From an uncultured Bacteroidales bacterium (GTDB taxonomy: Bacteria; Bacteroidota; Bacteroidia; Bacteroidales; UBA11471), in contig CANQDQ010000014.1 of NCBI GenBank assembly GCA_947593515.1, forward strand, positions 1-52,122: 52,122 nt of DNA, given 5' to 3'. Positions 18,594-28,109 of this stretch are shown here, in pieces. The notes beneath the pieces are model-generated. The model did no database searches and was not told the origin of the DNA. It saw nothing but the letters and a program-made list of their open reading frames with translations. How positions within the stretch are numbered: the stretch's first letter is position 1; each line of letters starts with the position of its first letter. Made by a program: the position numbers and the translations under genes.

Positions 18594-20618
18594 ATGGCTG
18601 ATAAAAAAGATATTACCCCCGAAACAAAAGAAGTTCAGGCGCAAAAGAGCGTCGATGAAGCCGCTCGACCCGCAATGAAAAAAATTGATTCCAAAATTCC
18701 CGAAGGTCCGTTGGCGGAAAAGTGGACGAATTACAAGAGCCACCAAAAGCTGGTGAATCCTGCCAACAAGCGCCGTCTCGACATCATCGTCGTCGGTACG
18801 GGTCTGGCAGGCGGCTCGGCTGCCGCTACGCTCGGCGAACTGGGATTCAACGTACTCAACTTCTGCATTCAAGACTCTCCCCGTCGCGCACACTCCATTG
18901 CCGCACAGGGAGGTATCAATGCCGCCAAGAATTACCAGAACGACGGCGACAGCGTGTATCGTCTTTTCTACGATACGATAAAGGGCGGCGACTATCGCGC
19001 CCGTGAAGCCAACGTATATCGTCTGGCGGAAGTTTCCAACTCCATCATCGACCAGTGCGTGGCACAAGGCGTTCCTTTCGCTCGTGAATACGGCGGATTG
19101 CTCGACAACCGTTCGTTCGGCGGTGCGCAGGTATCGCGTACTTTCTATGCCAAAGGTCAGACGGGACAACAGCTCCTGCTCGGCGCTTATTCGGCATTGA
19201 GCCGTCAGGTGAAAAAAGGTACGGTAAAACTCTTCCCGCGCCACGAAATGCTCGACCTCGTCATCATCGACGGTCGCGCACGCGGTATCATCGCCCGCAA
19301 CCTCGTTACGGGCAAAATCGAGCGTTACGCCGCCCATGCCGTAGTCATCGCCACCGGCGGTTACGGAAATACCTTCTTCCTCTCGACCAACGCCATGGGT
19401 TCCAACGGCTCGGCAGCTTTCCAATGCTACAAAAAAGGCGCATACTTCGCCAATCCCGCGTTTGCCCAGATACACCCCACCTGCATTCCCGTACACGGAG
19501 AATTTCAGTCGAAACTGACGCTTATGTCGGAGTCGCTCCGCAACGACGGACGCATCTGGGTGCCGAAGAAAAAAGAAGATGCCGAAGCCATTCGCGCCGG
19601 CAAACTGCGCCCCACCGATATTAAAGAAGAAGACCGCGACTATTACCTCGAACGCCGCTATCCCGCATTCGGCAACCTCGTGCCGCGCGACGTGGCTTCG
19701 CGTGCCGCCAAAGAGCGCTGCGACGCCGGCTACGGCGTAGGCTCGACAGGACTCGCCGTATATCTCGACTTCTCCTCCGCTATCGAACGGCTCGGCGAAG
19801 ACGTGGTGCGCGCCCGTTACGGCAACCTCTTCCAGATGTACGAGAAAATCGTCGATGAAAACCCGTACAAGACCCCGATGATGATTTATCCCGCCATACA
19901 CTACACGATGGGCGGCATCTGGGTCGATTACGAGTTGAGTACCTCCATACCCGGCTTGTTCGCTATCGGCGAAGCCAACTTCTCCGACCACGGTGCCAAC
20001 CGCTTGGGCGCGTCGGCTTTGATGCAGGGATTGGCTGACGGATATTTCGTACTCCCGTATACGATACAGAATTATCTCTCCGACCAAATCACCGTACCCC
20101 GTTTCAGCACCGACCTGCCGGAATTTGTGCAAGCTGAAAAAGACGTCAATGCCCGTATCGCCAAACTTATGGCTATCAAGGGCAACCGCTCGGTCGATTC
20201 CATTCACAAGGAGCTGGGGCTTATCATGTGGGAGTTCGTCGGCATGGGTCGCACCAAAGAGGGGCTTGAAACCGCTTTGGAGAAAATCAAAGCCGTGAAA
20301 AAAGAGTTTTGGTCGAATGTCCGCATTCCGGGCGAAGCCGATACGCTCAATGTGGAATTGGAAAAGGCGCTCCGCCTTGCCGACTTCATCGAAATCGGCT
20401 ACCTCATGGCGCTCGACGCCCTGAACCGCAACGAGTCGTGCGGCGGACACTTCCGCGAAGAGTTCCAGACCCCCGACGGCGAAGCGCTGCGTCAGGACGA
20501 TAAATATATGTATGTCAGCTGCTGGGAATATCAGGGCGAAGACAAAGCCCCCGTCATGTACAAAGAGCCGCTCGATTACGAGTATATCAAAGTACAACAG
20601 CGCAATTACAAACAATAA
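18594..20618 (+). CDS. frdA: Fumarate reductase/succinate dehydrogenase flavoprotein subunit
   Basis: This is a 674-residue catalytic subunit. The FAD-binding Rossmann motif [17 protein letters not shown] lies near residues 67-83. The histidine in [13 protein letters not shown] is the covalent FAD site. Substrate-site motifs [11 protein letters not shown] and GGIWVDYE, and [17 protein letters not shown] near the FAD domain end, are all present. The length and charged N-terminal extension fit the b558-linked group found in Bacteroidetes. It reduces fumarate to succinate, the last step of the succinate branch. Neighbours frdC and frdB complete the complex. Confidence 0.96.
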   Translation: MADKKDITPETKEVQAQKSVDEAARPAMKKIDSKIPEGPLAEKWTNYKSHQKLVNPANKRRLDIIVVGTGLAGGSAAATLGELGFNVLNFCIQDSPRRAHSIAAQGGINAAKNYQNDGDSVYRLFYDTIKGGDYRAREANVYRLAEVSNSIIDQCVAQGVPFAREYGGLLDNRSFGGAQVSRTFYAKGQTGQQLLLGAYSALSRQVKKGTVKLFPRHEMLDLVIIDGRARGIIARNLVTGKIERYAAHAVVIATGGYGNTFFLSTNAMGSNGSAAFQCYKKGAYFANPAFAQIHPTCIPVHGEFQSKLTLMSESLRNDGRIWVPKKKEDAEAIRAGKLRPTDIKEEDRDYYLERRYPAFGNLVPRDVASRAAKERCDAGYGVGSTGLAVYLDFSSAIERLGEDVVRARYGNLFQMYEKIVDENPYKTPMMIYPAIHYTMGGIWVDYELSTSIPGLFAIGEANFSDHGANRLGASALMQGLADGYFVLPYTIQNYLSDQITVPRFSTDLPEFVQAEKDVNARIAKLMAIKGNRSVDSIHKELGLIMWEFVGMGRTKEGLETALEKIKAVKKEFWSNVRIPGEADTLNVELEKALRLADFIEIGYLMALDALNRNESCGGHFREEFQTPDGEALRQDDKYMYVSCWEYQGEDKAPVMYKEPLDYEYIKVQQRNYKQ

Positions 20619-20631
20619 TACGGTTTAGATT

Positions 20632-21387
20632 ATGGAAAAGACCATTAATATAACACTCAGAATATGGCGCCAGAGAGGTCCCAAAGAAAAAGGCGCTTTC
20701 AAAGAGTATGCGCTCAGCAACATCTCTGTGGACAGCTCGTTCCTCGAAATGCTCGACATTCTCAACGAGCAGCTTATCAATAAGGGTGAAGAACCCGTCG
20801 TTTTCGACCACGACTGCCGCGAAGGCATCTGCGGCATGTGTTCGCTCTACATCAACGGACACCCGCACGGACCTGACGAAGACATCACCACCTGCCAGCT
20901 GCATATGCGTAAATTCAACGACGGCGATGTCATCACCGTAGAGCCGTGGCGTTCGGCAGGATTCCCCGTTATTCGCGACTTGATGGTCGATCGCGGTGCG
21001 TTCGACAAAATCATTCAAGCCGGCGGATACATATCGGTCAATACCGGCGGTGTGCCCGATGCCAATGCCATACCCATTCCCAAAGCCAATGCCGACGAAG
21101 CGATGGACGCTGCCAGCTGCATCGGCTGCGGCGCCTGCGTGGCTGCTTGCAAAAACGGTTCCGCTATGCTCTTCGTTTCGGCAAAGGTGAGCCAGTTTGC
21201 CCTGCTGCCGCAAGGTCGCGTGGAGGCTGCCCGCCGTGCCAAAGCCATGCTGGCGAAAATGGACGAACTCGGATTCGGCAACTGCACCAACACCGGCGCT
21301 TGCGAAGCCGAGTGCCCCAAAAACGTTTCCATCTCGAACATTGCCCGTCTCAACCGCGAGTTTATCAAAGCCAAACTCAAAGATTGA
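20632..21387 (+). CDS. frdB: Fumarate reductase/succinate dehydrogenase iron-sulfur subunit
   Basis: This is a 251-residue subunit with three cluster-binding regions. CREGICGMC followed by TCQLHM forms the plant-type [2Fe-2S] site, and [14 protein letters not shown] and [13 protein letters not shown] supply the [4Fe-4S] and [3Fe-4S] ligands. It relays electrons between the cytochrome b subunit and the flavoprotein. It lies 13 bases after frdA and ends the operon, with a long-stem terminator 19 bases past the stop codon. Confidence 0.96.
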   Translation: MEKTINITLRIWRQRGPKEKGAFKEYALSNISVDSSFLEMLDILNEQLINKGEEPVVFDHDCREGICGMCSLYINGHPHGPDEDITTCQLHMRKFNDGDVITVEPWRSAGFPVIRDLMVDRGAFDKIIQAGGYISVNTGGVPDANAIPIPKANADEAMDAASCIGCGACVAACKNGSAMLFVSAKVSQFALLPQGRVEAARRAKAMLAKMDELGFGNCTNTGACEAECPKNVSISNIARLNREFIKAKLKD

Positions 21388-21405
21388 TACGCCGATACTC
21401 TTTTG

Positions 21406-21451
21406 AATACGACCTGCGAAGCGATTCGCTTCGCAGGTCGTATTTTATTTT
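21406..21451 (+). terminator. Terminator of the fumarate reductase operon
   Basis: An 18-base perfect stem (arms at 21406-21423 and 21427-21444) with a three-base loop, followed by TTATTTTTT-like sequence. This is a very stable intrinsic terminator. Confidence 0.9.
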
Positions 21452-21537
21452 TTCATTCTTCATCGCATGAAAAAACGGCTGAAAAGTTTTATGCCGATAT
21501 TTTCGCAAGAAAGCGTCGTATCTCAATAAAAAAACAC

Positions 21538-21545
21538 TACCTTTG
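21538..21545 (+). promoter_or_regulatory. -7 element for the rRNA methyltransferase gene
   Basis: TACCTTTG matches TAnnTTTG and lies 43 bases before ATG 21589. Confidence 0.65.
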
Positions 21546-21588
21546 TTTGCCTTAAAATTCGTCGCAACAGAAACAAATTTTGTAATCC

Positions 21589-23169
21589 ATGCAGCCCGAA
21601 ACATTTACGCTTGTCGCCAAAACCTTTCAGGGACTCGAAGAGGTATTGGCTTCGGAAATTGCCGCTCTCGGCGGAAAAGATATTGAAATAGGGAAACGCA
21701 TGGTTTCGTTTACCGGCGACAAAGCGTTACTCTATAAAACCAACCTGCACTGCCGCACCGCCTTGCGCATACTGAAACCCATATACACCTTCACGGCGGG
21801 CGATACCGACGAACTATACGAGCGGATAAAAGCGTTCGAGTGGGAGCAGATACTCACGCCGGAAACGACGTTCGCTATCGATGCAGTAGTCTATTCCGAC
21901 GAATTTCGCCATTCCAAATTCGTAACCTATCGGGCGAAAGATGCCATAGCCGACTATTTCCGCGAGAAATACGACCGGCGCCCTTCGGTGCGGCTGAACA
22001 ATGCCGACATATCTCTCAACCTGCATATCAACCGGACGACTTGCACCTTGTCGCTCGACAGCTCCGGCGAGTCGCTCCACAAGCGCGGCTATCGCGTGGC
22101 GCAGACGGAGGCTCCGTTGAACGAGGTGCTTGCCGCCGGACTGCTCTTGCTGGCGGGCTGGGACGGCAGCCGCGATTTCATCGACCCCATGTGCGGCTCG
22201 GGGACGCTGCTCATCGAGGCGGCGCTCATTGCCACCGGCACGCCGGTGGGTATTTACCGCAGCGATTTCGCTTTCAAACATTGGAGCGATTTCGACGAAG
22301 AACTTTTCGACACCCTCTATAACGACGACAGCGGAGAACACCCTTTCGAGCATAAAATATACGGCAGCGATATTTCGCCCAAAGCGGTGGAGATAGCCGT
22401 CGAAAACACCAAGAACGCAGGCATGGGGCGCTACATCGACATCGCGGTGAAGCCCATGCAGCAATACGCCGAAGGCGAAATACCCGCCGGCGGACTTTTG
22501 GTTACCAATCCTCCTTACGGCGAGCGTATTACCGATGATGATTTATTGGGGCTGTATGCCATGATAGGCTCGCAATTGAAACACGTGTTCAAGGGTTACG
22601 ATGCGTGGATTATCAGCTACCGCGACGATTGCTTCGACAGCATCGGTCTGAAAGCCTCCGCCCGTCTGCCCATGATGAACGGCGCTCTCGAATGCGAATA
22701 CCGCAAGTATGAAATTTTCGACGGAAAATATACCGATTTCAAACGCGAAACCGGCGGCTTCCAAAGGAGCGAAAATGATAGAAAGAGTACCTATCGGAAA
22801 GAACGTCCGGAATCGTTCGGTCGACACGAAAATGCCTCCGGACGGAAAGAACGCGGCAAACGCCCGTTCGACGACCGCAAACCCGACCGTGAACACTCTT
22901 TCCGAAAATCGGAAAGCCGAAAAGAGTTCGGACAGAAGGAGAATCGCCGTCGTCCGTTCGACGAGCGTCGCCCTGCGCCGGTACCGCGACAGGAATTTAC
23001 CGCCGCCTACGACGAGGACGACGAGATAAAAATTTCCCGTTTCCGCCGCGAGCGATTGCATGGCGACGAAGCCGTGAACCAGTATGTTATCGGACGCAAG
23101 CCCTCTATCGGCGTGGAAAAACCGAAAAAAGAGCCTGCCCGTCCCTATAAACGAAACAAGAAGAAATAA
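21589..23169 (+). CDS. THUMP-domain class I RNA methyltransferase (RlmL-like)
   Basis: This is a 526-residue protein. The N-terminus carries a ferredoxin-like/THUMP RNA-binding part (about 1-160, FTLVAKTFQGLEEVLASEI). A class I methyltransferase domain follows with FIDPMCGSGTLLIEAAL (SAM site, about 197) and the catalytic NPPYGER motif (about 306), typical of N2-guanine methyltransferases acting on 23S rRNA. Residues from about 385 onward form a charged tail rich in Arg, Lys, Glu, Ser and Phe, with repeated RKER/RRPFDERR-like units. That tail is probably disordered and RNA-binding, and is not part of E. coli RlmL, which instead has a second methyltransferase domain. The gene opens a likely operon with the next four genes. 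Confidence 0.87.
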   Translation: MQPETFTLVAKTFQGLEEVLASEIAALGGKDIEIGKRMVSFTGDKALLYKTNLHCRTALRILKPIYTFTAGDTDELYERIKAFEWEQILTPETTFAIDAVVYSDEFRHSKFVTYRAKDAIADYFREKYDRRPSVRLNNADISLNLHINRTTCTLSLDSSGESLHKRGYRVAQTEAPLNEVLAAGLLLLAGWDGSRDFIDPMCGSGTLLIEAALIATGTPVGIYRSDFAFKHWSDFDEELFDTLYNDDSGEHPFEHKIYGSDISPKAVEIAVENTKNAGMGRYIDIAVKPMQQYAEGEIPAGGLLVTNPPYGERITDDDLLGLYAMIGSQLKHVFKGYDAWIISYRDDCFDSIGLKASARLPMMNGALECEYRKYEIFDGKYTDFKRETGGFQRSENDRKSTYRKERPESFGRHENASGRKERGKRPFDDRKPDREHSFRKSESRKEFGQKENRRRPFDERRPAPVPRQEFTAAYDEDDEIKISRFRRERLHGDEAVNQYVIGRKPSIGVEKPKKEPARPYKRNKKK

Positions 23170-23184
23170 CCTATATCCTTTGTT

Positions 23185-25338
23185 ATGAAACATCGTATCG
23201 TATTCCTGTTGATGCTCTTATTGCCTATGACAGCCGTTGCTCAAAACAAACCGCTTACCGCGCAAGATTTGATACCGGGCGGACACAACTACTTCCGTTT
23301 CGTGCCCAAGACGTTGCGCCAACTCTCTTTCGTTGGCGACAAATATGTTTACCGACAAGGCGATACCTTGTTGCTGACAGCTCCTGCAAGCCGCAAACAT
23401 ACGGTGTGGGTAACGCTTGCCGACCTCAATGCGGCGTTGGAAAAACGCGGCATGAAAACGCTTCGTACCCTTCCCTCATTTTCAGTGGAAGAGAGCGATG
23501 GTACGCCGCGCCTCTGTTTCATGGCGCAGGCAGCCCTGAATTATTACAATCCTGCGGCGCACGCTATTGAATATACGCTCCCGTTTCTGCGCGGTGATGC
23601 CGATTTCGCTTTCGAACCGCAGCAGAAGCGTCTGGCGGTAACGCATGGCCGCGACCTCGTCGTCATCGACAGCGAGGGCTTGCGTACCGTCGTGGCGCAC
23701 GACGACAACGACCAGATATGCTTCGGCGCTTCCGATGTGCATCGTAACGAATTCGGCGTAATGGAAGGTATCTTTTGGTCGCCGAAAGGTAATGCCCTCG
23801 CCTTCTACCGCATGGACGAAAGCATGGTAACGGACTATCCGTTGGTCGATATTTCCACCCGCCCGGCGACGCTGAAAAATGATAAATATCCGATGGCAGG
23901 TATGGCGAGTCATGAAGTGCAAGTGGGAGTGTATCATATTGCATCGGGCAAAACGGTATATCTGCAACCCGCCGGAGAGAAAGACCACTACCTGACCAAC
24001 ATTGCATGGTCGCCCGACGAAAAGGCGATTTACCTGCAACGCCTCAACCGTCGGCAGGATACCTGTTACAGCGAGGCATACGATGCCCTTACGGGCAAAT
24101 TGCTCCGCACCCTTTTCGTGGAAACTTCCGACAAATACATGGAGCCGGAGCACCCGATTTTCTTCCTGCCCGGACGCGACGACCGTTTTGTGCATCTGTC
24201 GCGCCGCAACGGGTATCGGCATCTCTATCTTTATGATACCGACGGAAACCTGTTGAAGCAGCTGACCGACGGCGAATGGGAAGTGCTTTCCGCCGAAGCT
24301 GCACCCGATGGCAAGACGCTGTTTATCTCCACTACCGAAGCCTCGCCGCTCGAAACGAATCTCTACAAAGTGTCGGTGGCGACGGGAAAACGCACGCGGC
24401 TCACCCCGCAAAGCGGTGTGCACAATACGGCGGTAAGCCGTTCGGGACGCTATGTCATCGATATGTTTTCCAATCATGAAACGCCCCGTGTTACCCAGTT
24501 GATAACCACCTCGAACGGCAAAGTCGAAAATCTCTTTACCGCTGAAAATCCTTACGAGGGTTATGATGTGCCGACTTTTGCCGGCGGTACCCTCAAAGCT
24601 GCCGACGGCGAAACCGACCTCTATTACCGTCTGACTTTTCCGCCGCACTTCGATTCGACGCAGAAATATCCGGTCATCGTCTATGTTTATGGCGGACCTC
24701 ACGCCCAGATGGTGCAGGATAGCTGGCATTGGGGAGCTGCCGGAAACGACCTCTTTTTGGCTACGCGCGGCTACGTGGTGTTCACCCTCGACAATCGCGG
24801 TTCCTCCAATCGCGGACTGCCTTTCGAGTCGGTAACTTATCACCGTCTCGGCGACAACGAAATGGCCGACCAGATGTGCGGAGTGGAGTGGCTGCGCCGG
24901 CAGACGTGGTGCGATGCCGACCGCATAGGCGTACACGGGTGGAGTTACGGCGGCTTCATGACGACCAACCTTATGCTTACGCATGGCGATGTTTTCAAAG
25001 TGGGCGTTGCCGGCGGTGCTGTTATCGATTGGAAATATTATGAAGTGATGTACGGCGAACGCTATATGGGCACGCCGCAAAGCAATCCCGAAGGGTATGA
25101 CCATTGCAATCTCCGCAACAAAGCCGGAAATCTGCAAGGACATCTGTTGCTCATACACTGCGACACCGACCCCGTAGTGGTGTGGCAGCACACGCTGTCG
25201 TTCCTGAAAAGCTGCATCGAAGCCGGAACATATCCCGACTATTTCGTCTATCCGGGACACGGGCACAACGTTATCGGCAAGGAACGGGTGCATCTTTATG
25301 AAAAGGTTGCGCGCTATTTCGATGATTATTTGAAATAA
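23185..25338 (+). CDS. Dipeptidyl peptidase IV (S9B family)
   Basis: This is a 717-residue exported serine peptidase with signal peptide [20 protein letters not shown]. The first 480 residues form the beta-propeller, including the [14 protein letters not shown] and [17 protein letters not shown] segments. The latter ends in a double-acidic/ES motif near the usual N-terminus-binding glutamates. The C-terminal alpha/beta hydrolase has the nucleophile in GWSYGG (about Ser586), the acid in HCDTDPVV (about 658) and histidine in GHGHNV (about 693). It releases X-Pro dipeptides from peptides in the periplasm. Only 15 bases separate it from the methyltransferase gene and 10 from purD. Confidence 0.93.
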   Translation: MKHRIVFLLMLLLPMTAVAQNKPLTAQDLIPGGHNYFRFVPKTLRQLSFVGDKYVYRQGDTLLLTAPASRKHTVWVTLADLNAALEKRGMKTLRTLPSFSVEESDGTPRLCFMAQAALNYYNPAAHAIEYTLPFLRGDADFAFEPQQKRLAVTHGRDLVVIDSEGLRTVVAHDDNDQICFGASDVHRNEFGVMEGIFWSPKGNALAFYRMDESMVTDYPLVDISTRPATLKNDKYPMAGMASHEVQVGVYHIASGKTVYLQPAGEKDHYLTNIAWSPDEKAIYLQRLNRRQDTCYSEAYDALTGKLLRTLFVETSDKYMEPEHPIFFLPGRDDRFVHLSRRNGYRHLYLYDTDGNLLKQLTDGEWEVLSAEAAPDGKTLFISTTEASPLETNLYKVSVATGKRTRLTPQSGVHNTAVSRSGRYVIDMFSNHETPRVTQLITTSNGKVENLFTAENPYEGYDVPTFAGGTLKAADGETDLYYRLTFPPHFDSTQKYPVIVYVYGGPHAQMVQDSWHWGAAGNDLFLATRGYVVFTLDNRGSSNRGLPFESVTYHRLGDNEMADQMCGVEWLRRQTWCDADRIGVHGWSYGGFMTTNLMLTHGDVFKVGVAGGAVIDWKYYEVMYGERYMGTPQSNPEGYDHCNLRNKAGNLQGHLLLIHCDTDPVVVWQHTLSFLKSCIEAGTYPDYFVYPGHGHNVIGKERVHLYEKVARYFDDYLK

Positions 25339-25348
25339 ACATATACTC

Positions 25349-26617
25349 ATGAATATACTTTTATTAGGTTCGGGCGGAAGAGAAAGCGCCCTCGCTTGGA
25401 AAATAAGTCGAAGCCCCCGTACAGACAAGTTGTACATCGCACCCGGCAATGCCGGAACGGCAGGGGTTGGTACCAACGTCGCCATTTCGGCAACCGACTT
25501 TCCCGCCATACGGGAGTTTGTGCTCTCGCACGCCATTGACATGGTGGTGGTAGGTCCCGAAGACCCGTTGGTCAAAGGCATTTACGACTATTTCAAAAAC
25601 GATTCCGAGTTGAGTAAAATCCCCGTTATCGGACCTTCCGCCGAAGGCGCGCGCCTCGAAGGCAGCAAGGATTTTGCCAAAGCGTTTATGATGCGCCACC
25701 ATATCCCGACGGCGCGTTATGCCAGCTTCACGAACGATACCGTACAAGAGGCTTTCGCTTTTCTCGAAACCCTGAAACCGCCCTATGTACTCAAAGCCGA
25801 CGGACTTGCAGCCGGAAAGGGTGTCTTGATACTCCCGACGCTGTCGGAGGCGAAAGACGAGTTGAAAGAGATGCTTTCGGGAAAATTCGGCGATGCCGGC
25901 AACACGGTTGTCATCGAGGAATTTCTTTCGGGTATCGAGTGCTCCGTGTTCGTATTGACCGACGGCAAGAGCTATAAAATACTGCCGGTCGCCAAAGACT
26001 ACAAACGGGTGGGCGAAGGCGATACAGGACTGAATACCGGCGGTATGGGAGCCGTGTCGCCCGTGCCGTTTGCCGATGCCGCGTTCATGAAAAAGGTCGA
26101 AGAGCGCATCGTTATCCCCACCGTCGAAGGTCTGAAATCCGAAAACATCGATTATAAAGGATTCATTTTCTTGGGACTTATCAATGTGGCAGGCGAGCCG
26201 ATGGTCATCGAGTACAACGCACGTATGGGCGACCCCGAAACCGAAGTCGTCATGCTGCGTATCAAAAGCGACCTCGTGGAGCTGCTCGAAGGTGTGGCGC
26301 AGGGAAATTTGAGCGAGCGCTCGTTGGAAACCGATTCCCGCTCGGCGGTAACCGTCATGCTGGTATCGGGCGGTTATCCCGGAAGCTACGAAAAAGGAAA
26401 GGTCATTACCGGACTCGACCAAGTAACCGACAGCATTCTGTTCCATGCCGGCACGAAGCTGCAAGACGGAAAGGTCGTTACTTCCGGCGGACGGGTCATC
26501 GCCGTCAGCTCGTACGGCGCGAACAAAGCCGATGCCCTTGCCCGTTCGTATGCCAATGCGGCGAAAATCGATTTCGATAAAAAATATTTCCGCCGCGATA
26601 TAGGCTTCGACCTCTAA
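25349..26617 (+). CDS. purD: Phosphoribosylamine-glycine ligase
   Basis: This is a 422-residue ATP-grasp enzyme that joins phosphoribosylamine and glycine in purine synthesis. It opens with the N-domain pattern [20 protein letters not shown] and [17 protein letters not shown]. The ATP-grasp core contains [29 protein letters not shown] and TGGMGAVSP. The metal-binding end is [13 protein letters not shown]. Length and motif order are normal. It lies within the methyltransferase-DPP4-purD-membrane protein-YqaA run, spaced 10 and 20 bases from its neighbours. Confidence 0.96.
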   Translation: MNILLLGSGGRESALAWKISRSPRTDKLYIAPGNAGTAGVGTNVAISATDFPAIREFVLSHAIDMVVVGPEDPLVKGIYDYFKNDSELSKIPVIGPSAEGARLEGSKDFAKAFMMRHHIPTARYASFTNDTVQEAFAFLETLKPPYVLKADGLAAGKGVLILPTLSEAKDELKEMLSGKFGDAGNTVVIEEFLSGIECSVFVLTDGKSYKILPVAKDYKRVGEGDTGLNTGGMGAVSPVPFADAAFMKKVEERIVIPTVEGLKSENIDYKGFIFLGLINVAGEPMVIEYNARMGDPETEVVMLRIKSDLVELLEGVAQGNLSERSLETDSRSAVTVMLVSGGYPGSYEKGKVITGLDQVTDSILFHAGTKLQDGKVVTSGGRVIAVSSYGANKADALARSYANAAKIDFDKKYFRRDIGFDL

Positions 26618-26637
26618 TGCGATAACACGCTTTCCCC

Positions 26638-27612
26638 ATGTCCGTTACCCTGTCGCAGATTACCGAAAGCAAACTCTTCCGCCGCTTTTTATGGGGAGGC
26701 GTTTTGCTGTCGGTTCTCGGGACGCTTCTCGTTTATCGTCCTGCCGACGGCGGATACATACTGTTGCAACTGCTTTGCGGTACGGTGGGGACAGCCTTCG
26801 TCATCGCTGCGGTCGATGTGCTGTTTGTCGGGTGCAGTTGTTTCCTGTTGGTGCGGCTCAACAACAAATATGCCCTCATGCAGCAGCGCACGCTGCTGCC
26901 GGTAATTCTGCTGCTGATTTTCGATTGCTGCAATCCCGCCATCGTCGGAACGGTAAACAGCGGACTGCTGCTTACGCCGGTCTATCTGTCAATCATGTAC
27001 CTGCTCTATGATACCTATCAGAATGAAAACCGGCAGGCTGCCTACAACATGGGGTTGCTTCTTGCCGTAGGGTATTTGATAGAGCCGCCGTTTCTGCTGT
27101 TGAGTCTGCCATTCTGTCTCGGCTTTTTCTATATGCGGTCGTCCACGTGGCGTATGTTCGCGGCATTGCTGTTGGGCGTGCTTACGGTTATGTGGCTGGT
27201 TTTCTGCATCGGATTGGCTGACGGTTGCCGGCTGCTTCCCGATTTCCGCGATGTGTTTTTATTTGCCTCTTTCGATACCTCTTTCGTGGAGTGGGGCGAC
27301 CTGCGATATTTCCTCCCGATAGCGGTAATCGGCATACTTTGCGGAGTGGGCGGCACCTATTTTATCAAGCGGCATAAAATACAGATTTGGAAATACAACC
27401 GTTTTACGCTGCTGCTGACGATTTCCCTGTTGGTGCTTTCGCTGCTCGATATGGCGGCTCTCGATGCGTATCTGCCGCTGCTCAATGCCACGATGGCGCT
27501 GTCTGTTTCCAATTTCGCCCTGCACACCCGCAGCCGCGCCGTTCCTTATCTGTTTTATGCCCTGATAGGCGGTTACCTTGTTTTATACGTATGGAGTCTT
27601 TGCAATTTCTGA
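26638..27612 (+). CDS. Polytopic membrane protein of unknown function
   Basis: This is a 324-residue protein with about eight hydrophobic segments spread over its length, short loops, and no signal peptide, catalytic motif or nucleotide-binding site that I can see. It begins MSVTLSQITESKLFRRFLWG. The position between purD and the YqaA-like gene, and overlap of its end with that gene by 22 bases, recur in Bacteroidales as far as I know. A DUF6427-like family is possible but not asserted. It could be a transporter or glycan-related membrane protein; nothing in the sequence decides this. Confidence 0.7.
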   Translation: MSVTLSQITESKLFRRFLWGGVLLSVLGTLLVYRPADGGYILLQLLCGTVGTAFVIAAVDVLFVGCSCFLLVRLNNKYALMQQRTLLPVILLLIFDCCNPAIVGTVNSGLLLTPVYLSIMYLLYDTYQNENRQAAYNMGLLLAVGYLIEPPFLLLSLPFCLGFFYMRSSTWRMFAALLLGVLTVMWLVFCIGLADGCRLLPDFRDVFLFASFDTSFVEWGDLRYFLPIAVIGILCGVGGTYFIKRHKIQIWKYNRFTLLLTISLLVLSLLDMAALDAYLPLLNATMALSVSNFALHTRSRAVPYLFYALIGGYLVLYVWSLCNF

Positions 27613-28040
27613 GCGAGTGGGGGTATGTAGGGCTGTTTGTCGCCGCATTTTTGGCAGGCAGCCTATTCCCGTTCAGTTCCGAAGCCATACTGGTGCTGCT
27701 GCTCGTTGCCGGCTATCCGGCGGGAGCCTGCCTGCTGGTGGCGACTGCCGGAAACTGGCTAGGCGGCATAACCTGCTATTATATCGGTCGTTTGGGAAAA
27801 ATCGAATGGATAGAAAAATACCTGCGCGTATCGCATGAAAAGATAGAAAAGACGCATCGCTTTTTGCAGGGGAAAGGCGCATTGATGGGATTTTTCGCTT
27901 TCCTGCCCGGAATAGGCGGCATCATCGTCGTTACGCTCGGACTCATGCGCGCCAATCTATTGTGGGTGAATCTCTCCATGCTGGTCGGCAAACTGCTCCG
28001 CTACTATTTGATTGCCGTCGGAATGGATTTCATTTTCTAA
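27591..28040 (+). CDS. YqaA family (DedA-like) membrane protein
   Basis: This is a 149-residue membrane protein starting MESLQFLSEWGYVGLFVAAF. It has the YqaA/DedA pattern: PFSSEAILVLLLVAGYPAG, then GNWLGGITCYYIGRLG, then FFAFLPGIGGIIVVTLGLMR with the conserved small-residue loop, and a final helix. DedA relatives act in phospholipid or undecaprenyl-phosphate flipping and membrane homeostasis; the role of the shorter YqaA group is less clear. The start at 27591 lies inside the end of the preceding gene (22-base overlap), implying coupling. It ends the operon. Confidence 0.85.
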   Translation: MESLQFLSEWGYVGLFVAAFLAGSLFPFSSEAILVLLLVAGYPAGACLLVATAGNWLGGITCYYIGRLGKIEWIEKYLRVSHEKIEKTHRFLQGKGALMGFFAFLPGIGGIIVVTLGLMRANLLWVNLSMLVGKLLRYYLIAVGMDFIF

Positions 28041-28050
28041 GGAAAAAACA

Positions 28051-28082
28051 TTTGTTTCGTCCGCAGAGTTGTCGTATCTTTG
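28051..28082 (+). promoter_or_regulatory. Promoter of the MsbA-like exporter gene
   Basis: TTTG (28051-28054), a 20-base gap, then TATCTTTG (28075-28082). It fixes the start of the next gene at ATG 28110 rather than the frame extension to 28080. Confidence 0.8.
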
Positions 28083-28109
28083 CAGAAACAGAAAACATCG
28101 CTATCGGTT

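Noticed and set aside
18579..20615. A 678-residue open frame antisense to frdA
   Set aside because: It is a codon-use shadow. The plus strand has complete FrdA motifs, and the antisense frame is low-complexity and without known motifs.
23482..25581. A 699-residue antisense frame across the dipeptidyl peptidase gene and into purD
   Set aside because: It crosses two well-supported genes and shows no motif. Long antisense frames are general in this GC-rich-third-position genome.
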